36,636 nt of DNA from Desulfocapsaceae bacterium (GTDB lineage Bacteria; Desulfobacterota; Desulfobulbia; Desulfobulbales; Desulfocapsaceae). Shown here one piece after another: positions 1 through 9,308 of the stretch. Each line of letters starts with the position of its first letter. Position 1 is the first letter of the stretch. Below the pieces are notes generated by a model. That model was not told the DNA's origin. It saw nothing but the letters and a program-made list of their open reading frames with translations, and searched no databases. The DNA is taken from the NCBI GenBank assembly GCA_030065655.1, contig JASJDT010000012.1:1-36636 (forward strand). Reading direction: 5' to 3'. The position numbers and the translations under genes were made by a program.

Positions 1-2201
1 AGATGGCCGAAAAATTCTCCGGAAGAATGCCAGGTCATAGCTAACAAGTGGTTACCATGTCTGCTTGGTATATCACTGTTGAATCTGCGGTCAAGCAGAT
101 ACCCCATCAAGCGGGCCTGATATCTATCGGGATCGATGGAAAGAACCCTGTTGAAAAGGCGATATGATTCCTCGTCGTTTCCTGTGCAATAAAAGATCAT
201 TGCTGCCGTCATCAAGAGAGCCGGGCTGTCACTATCGATCAGGCTTTGTTTTGCAAGCTCTTCAGCTTCCCGCCAGTTGCCGAGGTAGGCTGCTTCGGTT
301 ATCTCCTGTATTTTTCCGGCAGCTGATAAATCCAACACACCATTCCATTTGCTCTGACCGGCTTTGAGCTCGTCGATGAATTCCGCAGCTTTGGCCACGG
401 GCAGTACCAGTCCGATATCGGAGAGAGGGGTAATTACCGGCAGCGGTGCCATTGCTATATCGGTTGCTACGGCAGAGGCGATACCGATGACCCGGCCATA
501 CTCGTCTATTATCGGGCCACCGCTGTTCCCTTTGTATATGGAAGTGTCAACCTGAAAAAAGTTTTCAAAGGTTCGCCGTATGTGACCTCTAGTGACGCTG
601 ACGTTGATGGTATTTACTTGGATGGTTCTGCCAAGAGGAAATCCCAGAGCTATTACCGAAGCAAGCCGCTTCAGGTTCTCCGTTTCATAATTTCTGGCAA
701 GAGGGAGCGGGTGTAATCCGGTGGGAACCGGAGAAATTTTTAGAACAGCAAAATCGTCGCGCAGAGGAGCTTTGATCATCTCCCCTCTTTGGGCCGGGGC
801 CTTGGCGACTCCCGCAATTTCAACCTTGAGGGCACCCTGGCGTTGAAAAGCTGACGCGGTGTCATACACATCTTCTAATTCCTTATTTTCACCGATATCG
901 AAGAGACGATTAAAAGCCGTGTCCCCTTCAAACCAGAGATAGATCTGGTAATCAAATTGAGCAGCAGTTTCTGTGGTTTGTAGATAGCTGATGATTCGAT
1001 ACATGGCTCTATCTTCAAGCCAGGGACAGGCAACATGCCGGTTTGTCAATAAATAGCCGTTGTTGTCAACCAGGAATGCCGTGCCCTCGGTACGATTGCT
1101 GTAGAGTACTTCATCCGCAGTCTTTATTTGGTATTCAACGACCACAAAGGCAACCGATTCGGCATAATAATCGACAAACTCAGCGAAAGTTAACTTCTCA
1201 TTTACCGGAAACTGTTCATAACGGAGGGCAATTATCCCACCAATGATAGCCATTATGGTGATGATCATGCCGAATGCCAAAATCGCCTTTGTAGGCTTTT
1301 TGATATCGTTTTTATTTTTGGTGGCAATCGTACTTTCAGCAGCACGTTCTTTTTTAATCCGGTTTAAGGCCAGGACCACCTCGGCCAAGGAGCGGGGGCG
1401 CAAGTCAGGATCATCGGTCAGCATCGATCTGATCAAGATATCAATTTCTTTTGGAAATTTTTTTTCTTTCACGACCGGTAAGGGATCACAAAGTTCCAGG
1501 TCCACCGCCAGAATCTGGGTGAAGATCCGCCCCAGCGACCAGATGTCGCTGGAAACGTTCAACGATCTTTTTTTGATGATATCCGGATGGCAGTCCAGCA
1601 GATTTTGCAATGGTGTATCGGGCTCAACCTTTTGCAAACTGAGCAATCTAGACAGCTTGTAGTCTAGTTTGACATCCATCGCGCCGCGAGCATCCCGGAG
1701 TATCTTAATGTTGCTGAGTGTAAGGTAAGGCATGGTCCGCCCGATTTTATGGAGATTGTCAAGAATCGTAGCAAGACGGTAAAAGAGGTTATAGGCAGCA
1801 TCAATTTTGCGGAGCCTGCTGGAACCCAGGACATCACCCCAACTCTGTATATCTAGCCATTCGCTAGTCTGAAACCACAGGCCATTGGCAGCACACTTGA
1901 GATGATGGTGCTGGACAAACCACTCATCGGGCAGATTGCCTAAATCATCAAGCTCTTTATTAAGCTTCTGTGCCAGTTCGTCATTGACATTGAAACTCTT
2001 GGGAAACAGGCGTAGGGCGACTGGGGTTTCATCAGCTTCACTCTCTGCTCGACAGAGTATGCCAAAGGATCCTTCATGGATGATTTCAAGAATCCGGTAT
2101 TGGTCAACCCTCTCCAAACCTTTATATACAGATATTCCACATTCGATACAGGTTTCTGCTGTTTTAACAAGTGCTTGGCCACAAGCATGGCAAAGCTTCA
2201 T
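1..2201 (-). CDS. Zinc-ribbon / pseudokinase / TM / trypsin-like serine protease / TPR fusion (partial, C-terminus outside window)
   Basis: The frame is open from ATG 2201 down to base 1, about 733 residues, with no stop, so the C-terminus is beyond the left edge. It starts with a zinc ribbon (C4/C7 and C18/C21). A protein kinase-like fold follows (about 35-290), but the key residues are gone: the ATP-binding Lys is Arg64 in VALRLF, the HRD Asp is Tyr159, and DFG reads DYK (180-182). I call it a pseudokinase. A hydrophobic segment (about 306-327) precedes a trypsin-like domain with an intact apparent triad: His389 (NRHVAC), Asp483 (DFAVLKI) and Ser560 (GNSGGP). TPR-like sequence follows from about residue 640. 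The domain order predicts a cytoplasmic pseudokinase and an exported, membrane-tethered S1C/HtrA-like protease. The gene diverges from the M28 peptidase at 2331. The substrate is unknown. Confidence 0.85.
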   Translation of the reverse strand, partial: MKLCHACGQALVKTAETCIECGISVYKGLERVDQYRILEIIHEGSFGILCRAESEADETPVALRLFPKSFNVNDELAQKLNKELDDLGNLPDEWFVQHHHLKCAANGLWFQTSEWLDIQSWGDVLGSSRLRKIDAAYNLFYRLATILDNLHKIGRTMPYLTLSNIKILRDARGAMDVKLDYKLSRLLSLQKVEPDTPLQNLLDCHPDIIKKRSLNVSSDIWSLGRIFTQILAVDLELCDPLPVVKEKKFPKEIDILIRSMLTDDPDLRPRSLAEVVLALNRIKKERAAESTIATKNKNDIKKPTKAILAFGMIITIMAIIGGIIALRYEQFPVNEKLTFAEFVDYYAESVAFVVVEYQIKTADEVLYSNRTEGTAFLVDNNGYLLTNRHVACPWLEDRAMYRIISYLQTTETAAQFDYQIYLWFEGDTAFNRLFDIGENKELEDVYDTASAFQRQGALKVEIAGVAKAPAQRGEMIKAPLRDDFAVLKISPVPTGLHPLPLARNYETENLKRLASVIALGFPLGRTIQVNTINVSVTRGHIRRTFENFFQVDTSIYKGNSGGPIIDEYGRVIGIASAVATDIAMAPLPVITPLSDIGLVLPVAKAAEFIDELKAGQSKWNGVLDLSAAGKIQEITEAAYLGNWREAEELAKQSLIDSDSPALLMTAAMIFYCTGNDEESYRLFNRVLSIDPDRYQARLMGYLLDRRFNSDIPSRHGNHLLAMTWHSSGEFFGH

Positions 2202-2330
2202 AATACCACCAAGTTTTTACGTAAATATTGCTTGTTTTTACCCACTGATTCATCCTAACCTAATAATAGCACGACTAATCGTCTGATCATGGTAATACTA
2301 TAATCACTCATGTATCTATGATCGTTTGAG

Positions 2331-3374
2331 GTGAGTAATTATTCTGTCATGTTAATTAGGAATCATGCATCAATTTTGAGGTTTTTGTTTTCTCCAACCC
2401 GTTTTTTCCATTGGTTCATGTTGGGATTGACGTTGTTGGTGATAAGTATCACCCCAGGTCATAGTGAAGAAGAGCAAATGGTTGATAGATTGACTGTTGA
2501 GCGGCATCTTAGAGCACACGTTGAAAAACTTACCAAGACCATCGGGGAGAGGAGTGTGCGCAGATTCTGGAATCTCGAAAAGACTGCTCAATATATCGAG
2601 AGCTTTTACGGATCTATAAATCTTAAGCCAGTCAGGCAAGTATACACCTATAAAAAGGAAACTGTTGCCAACATCGTCACCCAGATTGATGCAACTGCTG
2701 AGTCTGCAAAACTCTACCTACTCGGAGCGCATTACGATTCCGTTGCCGGTACGGTCGGTGCAGACGACAATGCCAGCGCTGTTGCGGTCAAGCTTGAGGT
2801 TGCCAGAAAACTGATGGCCATAAAGGCGAGTCAAGGTCTTCCGGTAAATGTCAGATTCGTTTCCTTTACCCTCGAAGAACCTCCGGTGTTTGGCACCAGG
2901 CTTATGGGGAGCAGGGTTTATGCCCGCAGTGTAAAAGAAGCAAAAGAACACATCGATGGTATGATCTGCCTGGAGATGGTGGGCTATACCTGCAATGAAC
3001 CGGGCTGCCAGAACTATCCTTTTCCATTGATGTTCATGAATTACCCCAATACCGGGAATTTTATCGGCATTGTCGGCAATTTCAGATCGCGCCATTTTAC
3101 CAGAGCTCTCCATAAATCATTTCGAAAAAACAGTGAACTCCCGGTAGAGAAGCTGACCGTACCCTGGAGCGGCTATCTCGTCCCAAATGTGCGCCTGAGC
3201 GATCATGCTTCGTTCTGGGACCATGGTTATAAAGCGGTTATGATCACCGACACCGCTTTTTACCGTAATAGAAACTATCATACCGGACGCGACACCATGG
3301 ATAAATTGGATTTTGGTTTTATGAGCCAGCTGGTCGAAAGCTTAGTGGAATTTTTTATCACCGAGGAGCAGTAG
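2331..3374 (+). CDS. Exported M28 family metallopeptidase
   Basis: This 347-residue protein has an N-terminal basic then hydrophobic stretch (about 20-42, FHWFMLGLTLLVISI) that looks like a signal peptide or anchor, so it should act in the periplasm or outside. The M28 di-zinc aminopeptidase signature is visible: H134 in AHYDS, the bridging Asp in ADDNASA (145/146), E182/E183 in EEPP, E215 in CLEMVG and H317 in YHTGRDT. The family hydrolyses N-terminal residues from peptides or acts as a carboxypeptidase; the exact substrate cannot be read. The GTG at 2331 gives the longest frame. An ATG at 2349 (MLIRNH), with GAGGTGA 13 nt upstream, is an alternative and keeps the signal sequence. It is divergent from the protease fusion, so the two may share a proteolytic or envelope role. 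Confidence 0.88.
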   Translation: MSNYSVMLIRNHASILRFLFSPTRFFHWFMLGLTLLVISITPGHSEEEQMVDRLTVERHLRAHVEKLTKTIGERSVRRFWNLEKTAQYIESFYGSINLKPVRQVYTYKKETVANIVTQIDATAESAKLYLLGAHYDSVAGTVGADDNASAVAVKLEVARKLMAIKASQGLPVNVRFVSFTLEEPPVFGTRLMGSRVYARSVKEAKEHIDGMICLEMVGYTCNEPGCQNYPFPLMFMNYPNTGNFIGIVGNFRSRHFTRALHKSFRKNSELPVEKLTVPWSGYLVPNVRLSDHASFWDHGYKAVMITDTAFYRNRNYHTGRDTMDKLDFGFMSQLVESLVEFFITEEQ

Positions 3375-3446
3375 TTGGCAATGAAGCGAGTAGTGTATCT
3401 GGATAGAGCAAAGATACAGCAAAGATTTTAAACAAGATGGTGTCAC

Positions 3447-4487
3447 ATGCAGGCAATGATTCTTGAAAAAATCGTTGATTTGGAGAGGGAAAACAGACCG
3501 CTTACGCTCTTAGAGCTGCCTGTTCCCAAACCAAAGGGGCATGAAGTCCAGATCAAAGTGTCAACCTGTGGCGTTTGCCACACCGAGCTCGACGAGATCG
3601 AAGGCAGGACTCCGCCCGCTTTTTTCCCGATTATTCCCGGGCATCAGGTGGTTGGTCGGGTAAGTAACAAGGGCAGGCAGGTGAAAAGCCTAGGAATTGG
3701 TGACCGGGTAGGGGTAGCATGGATTTATTCGGCCTGTGGAACATGCCGCCTATGTCGGTCCGGTCTGGAAAATTTGTGCGCTGATTTTCTGGCAACCGGC
3801 CGTGATGCCCATGGCGGATATGCTGAATATATGACAGTTCCCGAAGAGTTTGCCTATCCGATTCCCGATAATTTCTCAGATATTGAAGCAACGCCGCTGC
3901 TTTGTGCCGGGTCGATCGGCTACAGATCTCTAAACCTGTGTGGGCTCAGTGATGGCGAAATCCTGGGCTTAGCTGGTTTTGGCGGCTCTGCGCATCTGGT
4001 ATTGCAGATGGTTAAAAGGAAATACCCTAATTCAGCCGTTCTAGTTTTTGCCAGAAGCGAGAAGGAAAGGATTTTTGCCCGGGAACTCGGGGCCGCCTGG
4101 GCTGGTGATTTCGGTGAGCGGCCACCTGAAAAGCCTCGATGCATTATAGATACCACCCCGGCCTGGAAGCCCGTTCTTGACTCGCTGGAGATTCTTAAAG
4201 AAGGGGGAAGGCTGATCATCAACGCCATTCGCAAGGAAGACCGGGACAGAAAACTCCTCGCCAAGCTTGATTATCCCAGCCAGTTGTGGCTGGAAAAGGA
4301 GATTAAGAGTGTAGCCAATGTCTGTCGCAGCGATGTGCGGGAGTTTCTTGAATTGGCGGCATCAATCCCTCTTCGGCCTGAAGTGCAGACCTATGCTCTG
4401 GACCAGGCCAACACGGCGCTCATGGAACTGAAAACCCGAAGAATACGAGGTTCGAAGGTACTTTGCATCGGAAATGATCAATATTGA
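3447..4487 (+). CDS. Zinc-dependent alcohol dehydrogenase (MDR superfamily)
   Basis: This 346-residue protein has a GroES-like N-terminal domain and a Rossmann C-terminal domain. Likely catalytic zinc ligands are C44 (CGVCH), H66 (PGHQ) and C153; the structural zinc loop is C97/C100/C103/C111 (CGTCRLC...C). The nucleotide-binding loop reads GFGGSAH (about 177-183). Length and order match the AdhA/AdhP-like subfamily oxidising or reducing small alcohols and aldehydes with NAD(P)(H). The glycine-rich loop has Ser-Ala where many members have Val-Gly, a minor variation. It lies 72 bp downstream of the M28 gene and 103 bp before the flavodoxin-ferredoxin gene; a functional link between them is not evident. 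Confidence 0.9.
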   Translation: MQAMILEKIVDLERENRPLTLLELPVPKPKGHEVQIKVSTCGVCHTELDEIEGRTPPAFFPIIPGHQVVGRVSNKGRQVKSLGIGDRVGVAWIYSACGTCRLCRSGLENLCADFLATGRDAHGGYAEYMTVPEEFAYPIPDNFSDIEATPLLCAGSIGYRSLNLCGLSDGEILGLAGFGGSAHLVLQMVKRKYPNSAVLVFARSEKERIFARELGAAWAGDFGERPPEKPRCIIDTTPAWKPVLDSLEILKEGGRLIINAIRKEDRDRKLLAKLDYPSQLWLEKEIKSVANVCRSDVREFLELAASIPLRPEVQTYALDQANTALMELKTRRIRGSKVLCIGNDQY

Positions 4488-4590
4488 CATTGTTCTTATA
4501 CAACTGATTGCAACTTTTGAAATAAGAGGATGGTTTTTTATCTTTGCTTTTAAATGGATCTATATGCTGGATTGATATTTTGGAGCAGGT

Positions 4591-5391
4591 ATGGAGATAA
4601 AAAAGATTACTACGGTATTTTTCTCGCCGACGGGGACCTCGAAGGAGGTTGCTTTTGCCATAGCAGATAATTTGCAGATGAATGGCACCATAGTCGAGTG
4701 CGATTTAACCTATCAGACAGCTAGCAGTTCTATTGCTCTGGAGAAGGACGATTTGGCCGTCATTGGTGTGCCGGTGTATGCCGGCAGAGTCCCTCAACTT
4801 GCGCGTGAGCGCCTTCGTGCCCTGCGAGGCGACCAGACTCCGGCGGTTATTGTTGTGGTTTATGGCAACCGTGAATTTGAGGATGCGCTTATCGAACTTC
4901 GAGACATTGTCGTATCCCAGTCGTTCAGGGTGGTTGCCGGTTGCTCCTTTATCGGTGAACACTCCTATTCCTCAGCAGCTATGCCGATTGCTCAAGGCCG
5001 GCCCGATGCCAAAGATCTGGCCTTGGCTGTAGATTTTTCTGCCCGGATCGGTGAAAAGCTGCGAGGAATAGAATCAGCGCGAAAAGTAATCTCTCCGGAC
5101 CTCCCGGGGAACATTCCCTACCGGGAAGGTATGGGCAATATTCCAGTGACCCCTGAAATTGACAGGGAGAGCTGCACTTTATGCGAGCTTTGTATTTCCA
5201 CTTGTCCAGCTGATGCCATTTGGCTGGATGGTCAAATTGAGATGAATGCAGAACGTTGTATTTTCTGTTGTGCCTGTGTAAAAAACTGTCCGGAACACGC
5301 AGTTGTCATTACTGCAGAACCGGTGAAAGAGGTTCAGAAATGGCTCTATGAAAAATTTCAGGCAAGAAAAGACCCCGAACTCTTTATTTAA
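4591..5391 (+). CDS. Flavodoxin-like / 2[4Fe-4S] ferredoxin fusion (EFR1-type)
   Basis: This 266-residue protein begins with a flavodoxin-like domain whose FMN phosphate loop is SPTGTS (12-17). It ends with two ferredoxin clusters: C195/C198/C201 with C205, and C223/C226/C229 with C233, each followed by Pro as in bacterial 2[4Fe-4S] ferredoxins. The architecture is that of the EFR1 family found in anaerobes, thought to shuttle low-potential electrons between FMN and iron-sulfur centres in the cytoplasm. C227 adds an extra cysteine to the second motif. The start at ATG 4591 has a GGAGCAGGT ribosome-binding region. The specific redox partner is unknown; the upstream alcohol dehydrogenase is the nearest oxidoreductase. 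Confidence 0.9.
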   Translation: MEIKKITTVFFSPTGTSKEVAFAIADNLQMNGTIVECDLTYQTASSSIALEKDDLAVIGVPVYAGRVPQLARERLRALRGDQTPAVIVVVYGNREFEDALIELRDIVVSQSFRVVAGCSFIGEHSYSSAAMPIAQGRPDAKDLALAVDFSARIGEKLRGIESARKVISPDLPGNIPYREGMGNIPVTPEIDRESCTLCELCISTCPADAIWLDGQIEMNAERCIFCCACVKNCPEHAVVITAEPVKEVQKWLYEKFQARKDPELFI

Positions 5392-5418
5392 GAATCGTCA
5401 GAATAGCGCCGCAGGATC

Positions 5419-5709
5419 TCAATTAACCGGTTCAAATATTTCATAGAAAGTGCGTTCTCCAATAAGACTGTCCACTTTGCCCTGGAGGTCTCTACGCTCA
5501 CTGCTGGTAAACCACAGCTGCCAATCCTTTGTGCTCTCCCAGGCACTGATAACCAGGTAATGCTCAGGTTCTTCAGTGCTTTTCAGTGTGACGGTTGAGA
5601 TGTAACCCGGTTGTTCCCTGGCCTTGCTGCTGAGCTCGTTGAGCAGTGGGATCAATTTATCCGGTTGGTTCATTCTGAATTTTCGCTTGATAACTACGTG
5701 AATAGCCAT
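5419..5709 (-). CDS. Antibiotic biosynthesis monooxygenase (ABM) domain protein
   Basis: This 96-residue single-domain protein (MAIHVVIKRKF...) has the dimeric alpha-beta-barrel pattern of the ABM family: an N-terminal strand, a helix with LIPLLNEL, then YISTVTL, HYLVISAWES and WFTSSERR. The family includes cofactor-free quinol or polyketide monooxygenases, haem-degrading enzymes and many of unknown role. I chose ATG 5709 because a strong AGGGGGGA Shine-Dalgarno lies just upstream; an in-frame ATG at 5730 would place that site inside the coding region. It converges with the flavodoxin-ferredoxin gene (27 bp between stops). Its substrate cannot be inferred. Confidence 0.82.
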   Translation of the reverse strand: MAIHVVIKRKFRMNQPDKLIPLLNELSSKAREQPGYISTVTLKSTEEPEHYLVISAWESTKDWQLWFTSSERRDLQGKVDSLIGERTFYEIFEPVN

Positions 5710-5905
5710 ATCTTCCCCCCTTTCGGTCATGAAAGATCACTGATAGAGCAACGACTTCTTTATTGTCGGTTCCTGACTGTAATGGTACGCCACCGTTGCG
5801 CTAAAAGTCAAATTTGCTAAAAAAAGTTCTCATGGCAGAGCAGGGAGGGACATAGCACTGCAAACACTGGTTTTCCTGACTATAAGTACTGTTTGTCAGA
5901 GCTGC

Positions 5906-6835
5906 TCAAGCCCTGGGAAATGGTAGAGCGGGCAGAGGAATAAACTCTTTTTCATCACTCGGGACGAGAGGGAATTTTCTTTGCTGCCAATCTTCAGCTG
6001 CCTGCTTGAGCCGGTCCAGGGATGATGAGACGAAGTTCCACCAGATATAGCGACGGCCGTCCATGGGGGCGCCACCTAGCAGGATTAGGCTGGTTTCTTT
6101 GTTGGCTTTGATTTTTACCTCGCCTGGCCGAAGTATCAGCATTTGCCGCTGCCCGTATAGCTGTCCACCAACTTCAAGTTCGCCATTGACGATGAATAAA
6201 GCCCGCTCTTCGACGGTGTCAGGTATTTGTAGAACACCATTTTTTTCAAGCTGTAATACTACATAGAGTGTTTCCCACTGTGCCTGGATGGGTGAACTCA
6301 TGCCTGCGAATTCCCCCATTATCAGACTGCCGGAAAACCCCCGTTCAGCAAAAGCTGGAAATTCTGCTTTAGCAAAATGTTTAAATTCAGGTTGGTTTTC
6401 CTCACAATTTTTCGGTTGGGCCAGCCAGCTTTGGATACCGAATAGCGTGGATTTGTCTGCTCGCACATCCTGACCGGTGCGTTCGGAGTGGACAATGCCG
6501 CGACCGGCACTCATGAGATTGACATCGCCCGGCTGTATCCGGATATCACTACCCAGGGAATCTTTATGATCCATACTGCCGTCGAACAGGTAGGTAAGGG
6601 TGGAGAGGCCGATATGTGGATGGGGGCGCACGTCAACACCCTTGCCTGCTGCAAACTCCCCCGGTCCCATTTGGTCCCAGAAGATAAATGGTCCGACCAT
6701 CTGCCTTGATTTGTGCGGAAGGGCACGGTGAACCTCGAAACCGCCAATATCAACTGAACGGGGAATAATTGCAAGTTCGAGTTCCTGAGAACAGCTTAAG
6801 CATTCTTCCGGTGTTTCTTTGGTTAGCCAACTCAT
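5906..6835 (-). CDS. Pirin family protein
   Basis: This 309-residue bicupin has the pirin metal site in the N-terminal cupin: H72 and H74 (RPHPHIG), H116 and E118 (HSE). The first cupin spans about 25-150 and the C-terminal pirin cupin about 185-290. Bacterial pirins bind iron and some have quercetin 2,3-dioxygenase activity or regulate central metabolism by protein contact; which applies here is unknown. The start ATG 6835 is preceded by AGGGAAAAA at a suitable distance. It lies 97 bp downstream of the diadenylate cyclase gene on the same strand, with separate transcription possible. Confidence 0.9.
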   Translation of the reverse strand: MSWLTKETPEECLSCSQELELAIIPRSVDIGGFEVHRALPHKSRQMVGPFIFWDQMGPGEFAAGKGVDVRPHPHIGLSTLTYLFDGSMDHKDSLGSDIRIQPGDVNLMSAGRGIVHSERTGQDVRADKSTLFGIQSWLAQPKNCEENQPEFKHFAKAEFPAFAERGFSGSLIMGEFAGMSSPIQAQWETLYVVLQLEKNGVLQIPDTVEERALFIVNGELEVGGQLYGQRQMLILRPGEVKIKANKETSLILLGGAPMDGRRYIWWNFVSSSLDRLKQAAEDWQQRKFPLVPSDEKEFIPLPALPFPRA

Positions 6836-6932
6836 GAGTTTTTTCCCTGGGAAATGAAGCCGGATTTAACAATTTTCCATTAACATCTGACCTCGATATT
6901 TCTTAAAAAACTTTTATTAAGTAATTTAAAAA

Positions 6933-8387
6933 CTAGTTTTCCTCATTTTCACTTATTTGCGGCCGCGGTATGATGGTATAGCTAACTTCAACGCTATTTT
7001 GTGAGTCATTTACTGCCTTCAAGGAAGTTGGCAAGAGCATAAGGCCGACGGTAATTTTGCCATCGGTTCTCAGGTTGTTGAGCGGAATTGCTTCTGTGTA
7101 AACAGTTCGAAGGTCCTGGAGAGCAAGGCTGCCGCCTATTACCTCAATAGTGGCAGGATCCGTGGTCGCATTGCTCATAATGAGACCCGCTGGCAGTTTA
7201 CCAATCCAGTTAGGCTGTACAGATAATTTCTTTCTCTTGAGAAAATCGACATTGACGGTTACGGATTGGGGCTCTATCTGCTTGAGGTCGATTCCCGGAG
7301 GCAGGGAAATCCTTTTACTGGATATCGGTACGATATTCTTACCCGGTACAACGTTTGCCAAATCCAGTTTGACCTGTATCTGATCGGGATTGACGGAGTT
7401 AATAAGTGAGCGCGAGCCGCTGACCTGAAGTTGAACGCTGCCTACGGAGGCGTTGAAAATTTCTATATTTTGGCCTCGATTTACAAACTCAATTGGTACC
7501 TGAAGTGTAGTGAATGTATCCATTCCCCGGGCAAAACTGAACCAGATACCGGCTACCACCAGCAGGCAGGTCGCAGCAACGGCACCCAATTCAACTCTCT
7601 GGCTTTTTGCTTCTCTTGTTGGTGAGATACTGCCGGTGTATCTCAGCAGGACATCACTGAGATCCATCGTTTTGTCGATATTGATGATCGATTGATCCTT
7701 GAAAACCGTGATTCCTCCCCTTTCTTCGGACACAACGACTATCAAGGCATCTGTTTGCTCGCTCAGACCTGCTGCGGCGCGGTGTCTGGTGCCGAAGTGA
7801 GAAGGAAGATCAGTGTCTTTGGAGAGGGGAAGTATCGCCCCGACTTTAACCACCTGATTTCCCTGAATCACAATGGCGCCATCATGCACTGGTGAGTCGT
7901 GCAGGAAAATGGAAACCAGCATTTCCGTGGAGAGTTTGCCCTGCCAGAGAAGACCACCATGGATTATATCATCTAAGCCTTTTTTCAGCGGCAGAACTAT
8001 CAGTGCCCCTAATTTGCGCTTTGCCAACTCCCCGACTGAATCCGCAATAATATCAATTGGTGTTTGAACCTGTCGCTGCGGAATTCCCCAGAAAAAAGAG
8101 CGCAGGCTTCGCATCTGGAATACGGTTGATATCTCATTTCGAAAGACGATGATGATAATGAGGGCTGTCGCGGCGATGATGCCCTGAACAACCCAACTGG
8201 TAACGATCATGCCCATATCGGCAGAAATACGTTTGAGTAGCCAGAGAATACCTATAACCACCAGCATTCTGATGATATTCGTTCCCCTGAACAGGATGTA
8301 GAGGCGGAACAGCAGATAGCTGTTGATGGCAATATCCAGAACATCCTGCCAGCGGAGACTGACGAAAAAGTGCCACAGTGATTCCAT
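6933..8387 (-). CDS. Membrane diadenylate cyclase fused to YbbR/CdaR-like repeats
   Basis: This 484-residue protein combines what are two proteins in Firmicutes. Residues 20-85 contain about three membrane helices as in CdaA. A DAC (DisA_N) domain follows, with the active-site motifs DGA (169-171) and TRHRAA (RHR at 201-203) and the following SEE.GGI. A further membrane helix (about 268-286) leads into two YbbR-like beta domains (about 290-380 and 385-470), probably on the outer face. The enzyme should make cyclic di-AMP from two ATP, used in potassium, osmotic and envelope control. The YbbR part resembles the regulator CdaR, so catalysis and sensing are covalently joined. Start ATG 8387 has an AGGAAGG site. 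Confidence 0.92.
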   Translation of the reverse strand: MESLWHFFVSLRWQDVLDIAINSYLLFRLYILFRGTNIIRMLVVIGILWLLKRISADMGMIVTSWVVQGIIAATALIIIIVFRNEISTVFQMRSLRSFFWGIPQRQVQTPIDIIADSVGELAKRKLGALIVLPLKKGLDDIIHGGLLWQGKLSTEMLVSIFLHDSPVHDGAIVIQGNQVVKVGAILPLSKDTDLPSHFGTRHRAAAGLSEQTDALIVVVSEERGGITVFKDQSIINIDKTMDLSDVLLRYTGSISPTREAKSQRVELGAVAATCLLVVAGIWFSFARGMDTFTTLQVPIEFVNRGQNIEIFNASVGSVQLQVSGSRSLINSVNPDQIQVKLDLANVVPGKNIVPISSKRISLPPGIDLKQIEPQSVTVNVDFLKRKKLSVQPNWIGKLPAGLIMSNATTDPATIEVIGGSLALQDLRTVYTEAIPLNNLRTDGKITVGLMLLPTSLKAVNDSQNSVEVSYTIIPRPQISENEEN

Positions 8388-8464
8388 AGCCTTCCTAAAA
8401 ACACTCTAAACTATTTGATCTCAAGCAAATACAATACGTTGTCCGTTCTCATGAGATATTTGGA

Positions 8465-8878
8465 TTAATCCGTTATACTAAATCGCAGGGTCCTGTAAAT
8501 CTTACCGTCTGCATCGGTGACTTCAACCTGCCATGGGCCTTTGTCCGTAGCTCTGAGCTGCATACTGGTAAAAGAGGACCAGCGGGGCGGATTGATGGTA
8601 AGCCGTTTAGAAGAAATCAGCACCCCCCGGTGGTACCACTTGTGGTAAATAATGGTCTGTTCCGGTACGGGGTCGAATGTCGTATAGCAGGACAATCTAC
8701 CGAGATCTATAGAAAAAACTACAGCCTCGTTGACAGGAGTATATCGTTCGATGGTTTCACACATCACGGCCGTCACCAATTTTGGTTCGGTCAGAGATGG
8801 TGTTTCGATCTCCGCTTGCGTCATAACTGGCAAAGTGAAAATCAATACTGCGATAAAATTTATAAAGAATCTTTTCAT
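8465..8878 (-). CDS. Secreted DUF2914 domain protein
   Basis: This 137-residue protein has a cleavable-looking signal peptide (MKRFFINFIAVLIFTLPVMTQA, cleavage near 22). The mature domain matches the DUF2914 pattern: a V-x-C-E-x-I (VMCETIERYTP), a Cys-Tyr-Thr-Thr strand after VFSIDLGRLSC, an HKWYHRG motif, then WSSFTSMQL and GPWQVEVTDADG. The two cysteines, in VMCETI and RLSCYT, could form a disulphide in the periplasm. DUF2914 has no established function. No strong ribosome-binding site precedes ATG 8878; a GGAGAA lies about 20 nt upstream. It sits 77 bp upstream of the diadenylate cyclase gene, same strand, and could be co-transcribed. Confidence 0.85.
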   Translation of the reverse strand: MKRFFINFIAVLIFTLPVMTQAEIETPSLTEPKLVTAVMCETIERYTPVNEAVVFSIDLGRLSCYTTFDPVPEQTIIYHKWYHRGVLISSKRLTINPPRWSSFTSMQLRATDKGPWQVEVTDADGKIYRTLRFSITD

Positions 8879-8896
8879 GGTCGTGGTCAGTTATAA

Positions 8897-9293
8897 TTTC
8901 TCCTCGCTGGCGAGGTTTTTGGTAAATATTTGTATTCTCTTAATAGTTGGTACGACCTGTTAAACGACCGGAAACATCCTTGCCATCCTATTCCGCGACC
9001 GGTCAAGATTGGTATCTTCTAGTGCTAATCATTATGATCGGAAAAAGAAGGTTCTTTCTAGGAAAAAAGTGGCCTCACTATATGTTCACTCGCTATGTTT
9101 CTGAATGTATTGTTTTTCGTGGCAGGATGCAATACTTACTATGGTCTCGTCAGGCCTGGTACTGCCTTAACTGATGAGAAATGCGGGCTAGGCAGATCCT
9201 AAAAAACTTTTAACTAGCTCTTAACATTAACAGGGTACGCTGAGGCCACTTGAATCAGGCATTACTGCTCCATCGTTAATATCAATTAATTGT
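8897..9293. other. Gene-free interval (about 400 bp)
   Basis: Between the DUF2914 start and the radical SAM gene I see no convincing gene, RNA or repeat. A 75-codon open stretch at 8947-9174 (plus) has no ribosome-binding site and an unnatural composition, so it is not called. The interval should hold the divergent promoters of the two flanking genes. Confidence 0.6.
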
Positions 9294-9308
9294 TGAGGGA
9301 AAAAGCAT

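Noticed and set aside
1-2200. Plus-strand open frames at 164-367, 364-555, 1043-1246, 1243-1662 and 1936-2286
   Set aside because: They are all antisense to the continuous protease/pseudokinase frame on the minus strand and lack recognisable products.
8947-9174. Possible 75-residue gene on the plus strand
   Set aside because: No ribosome-binding site, no family resemblance and odd composition; most likely chance open frame in an intergenic region.
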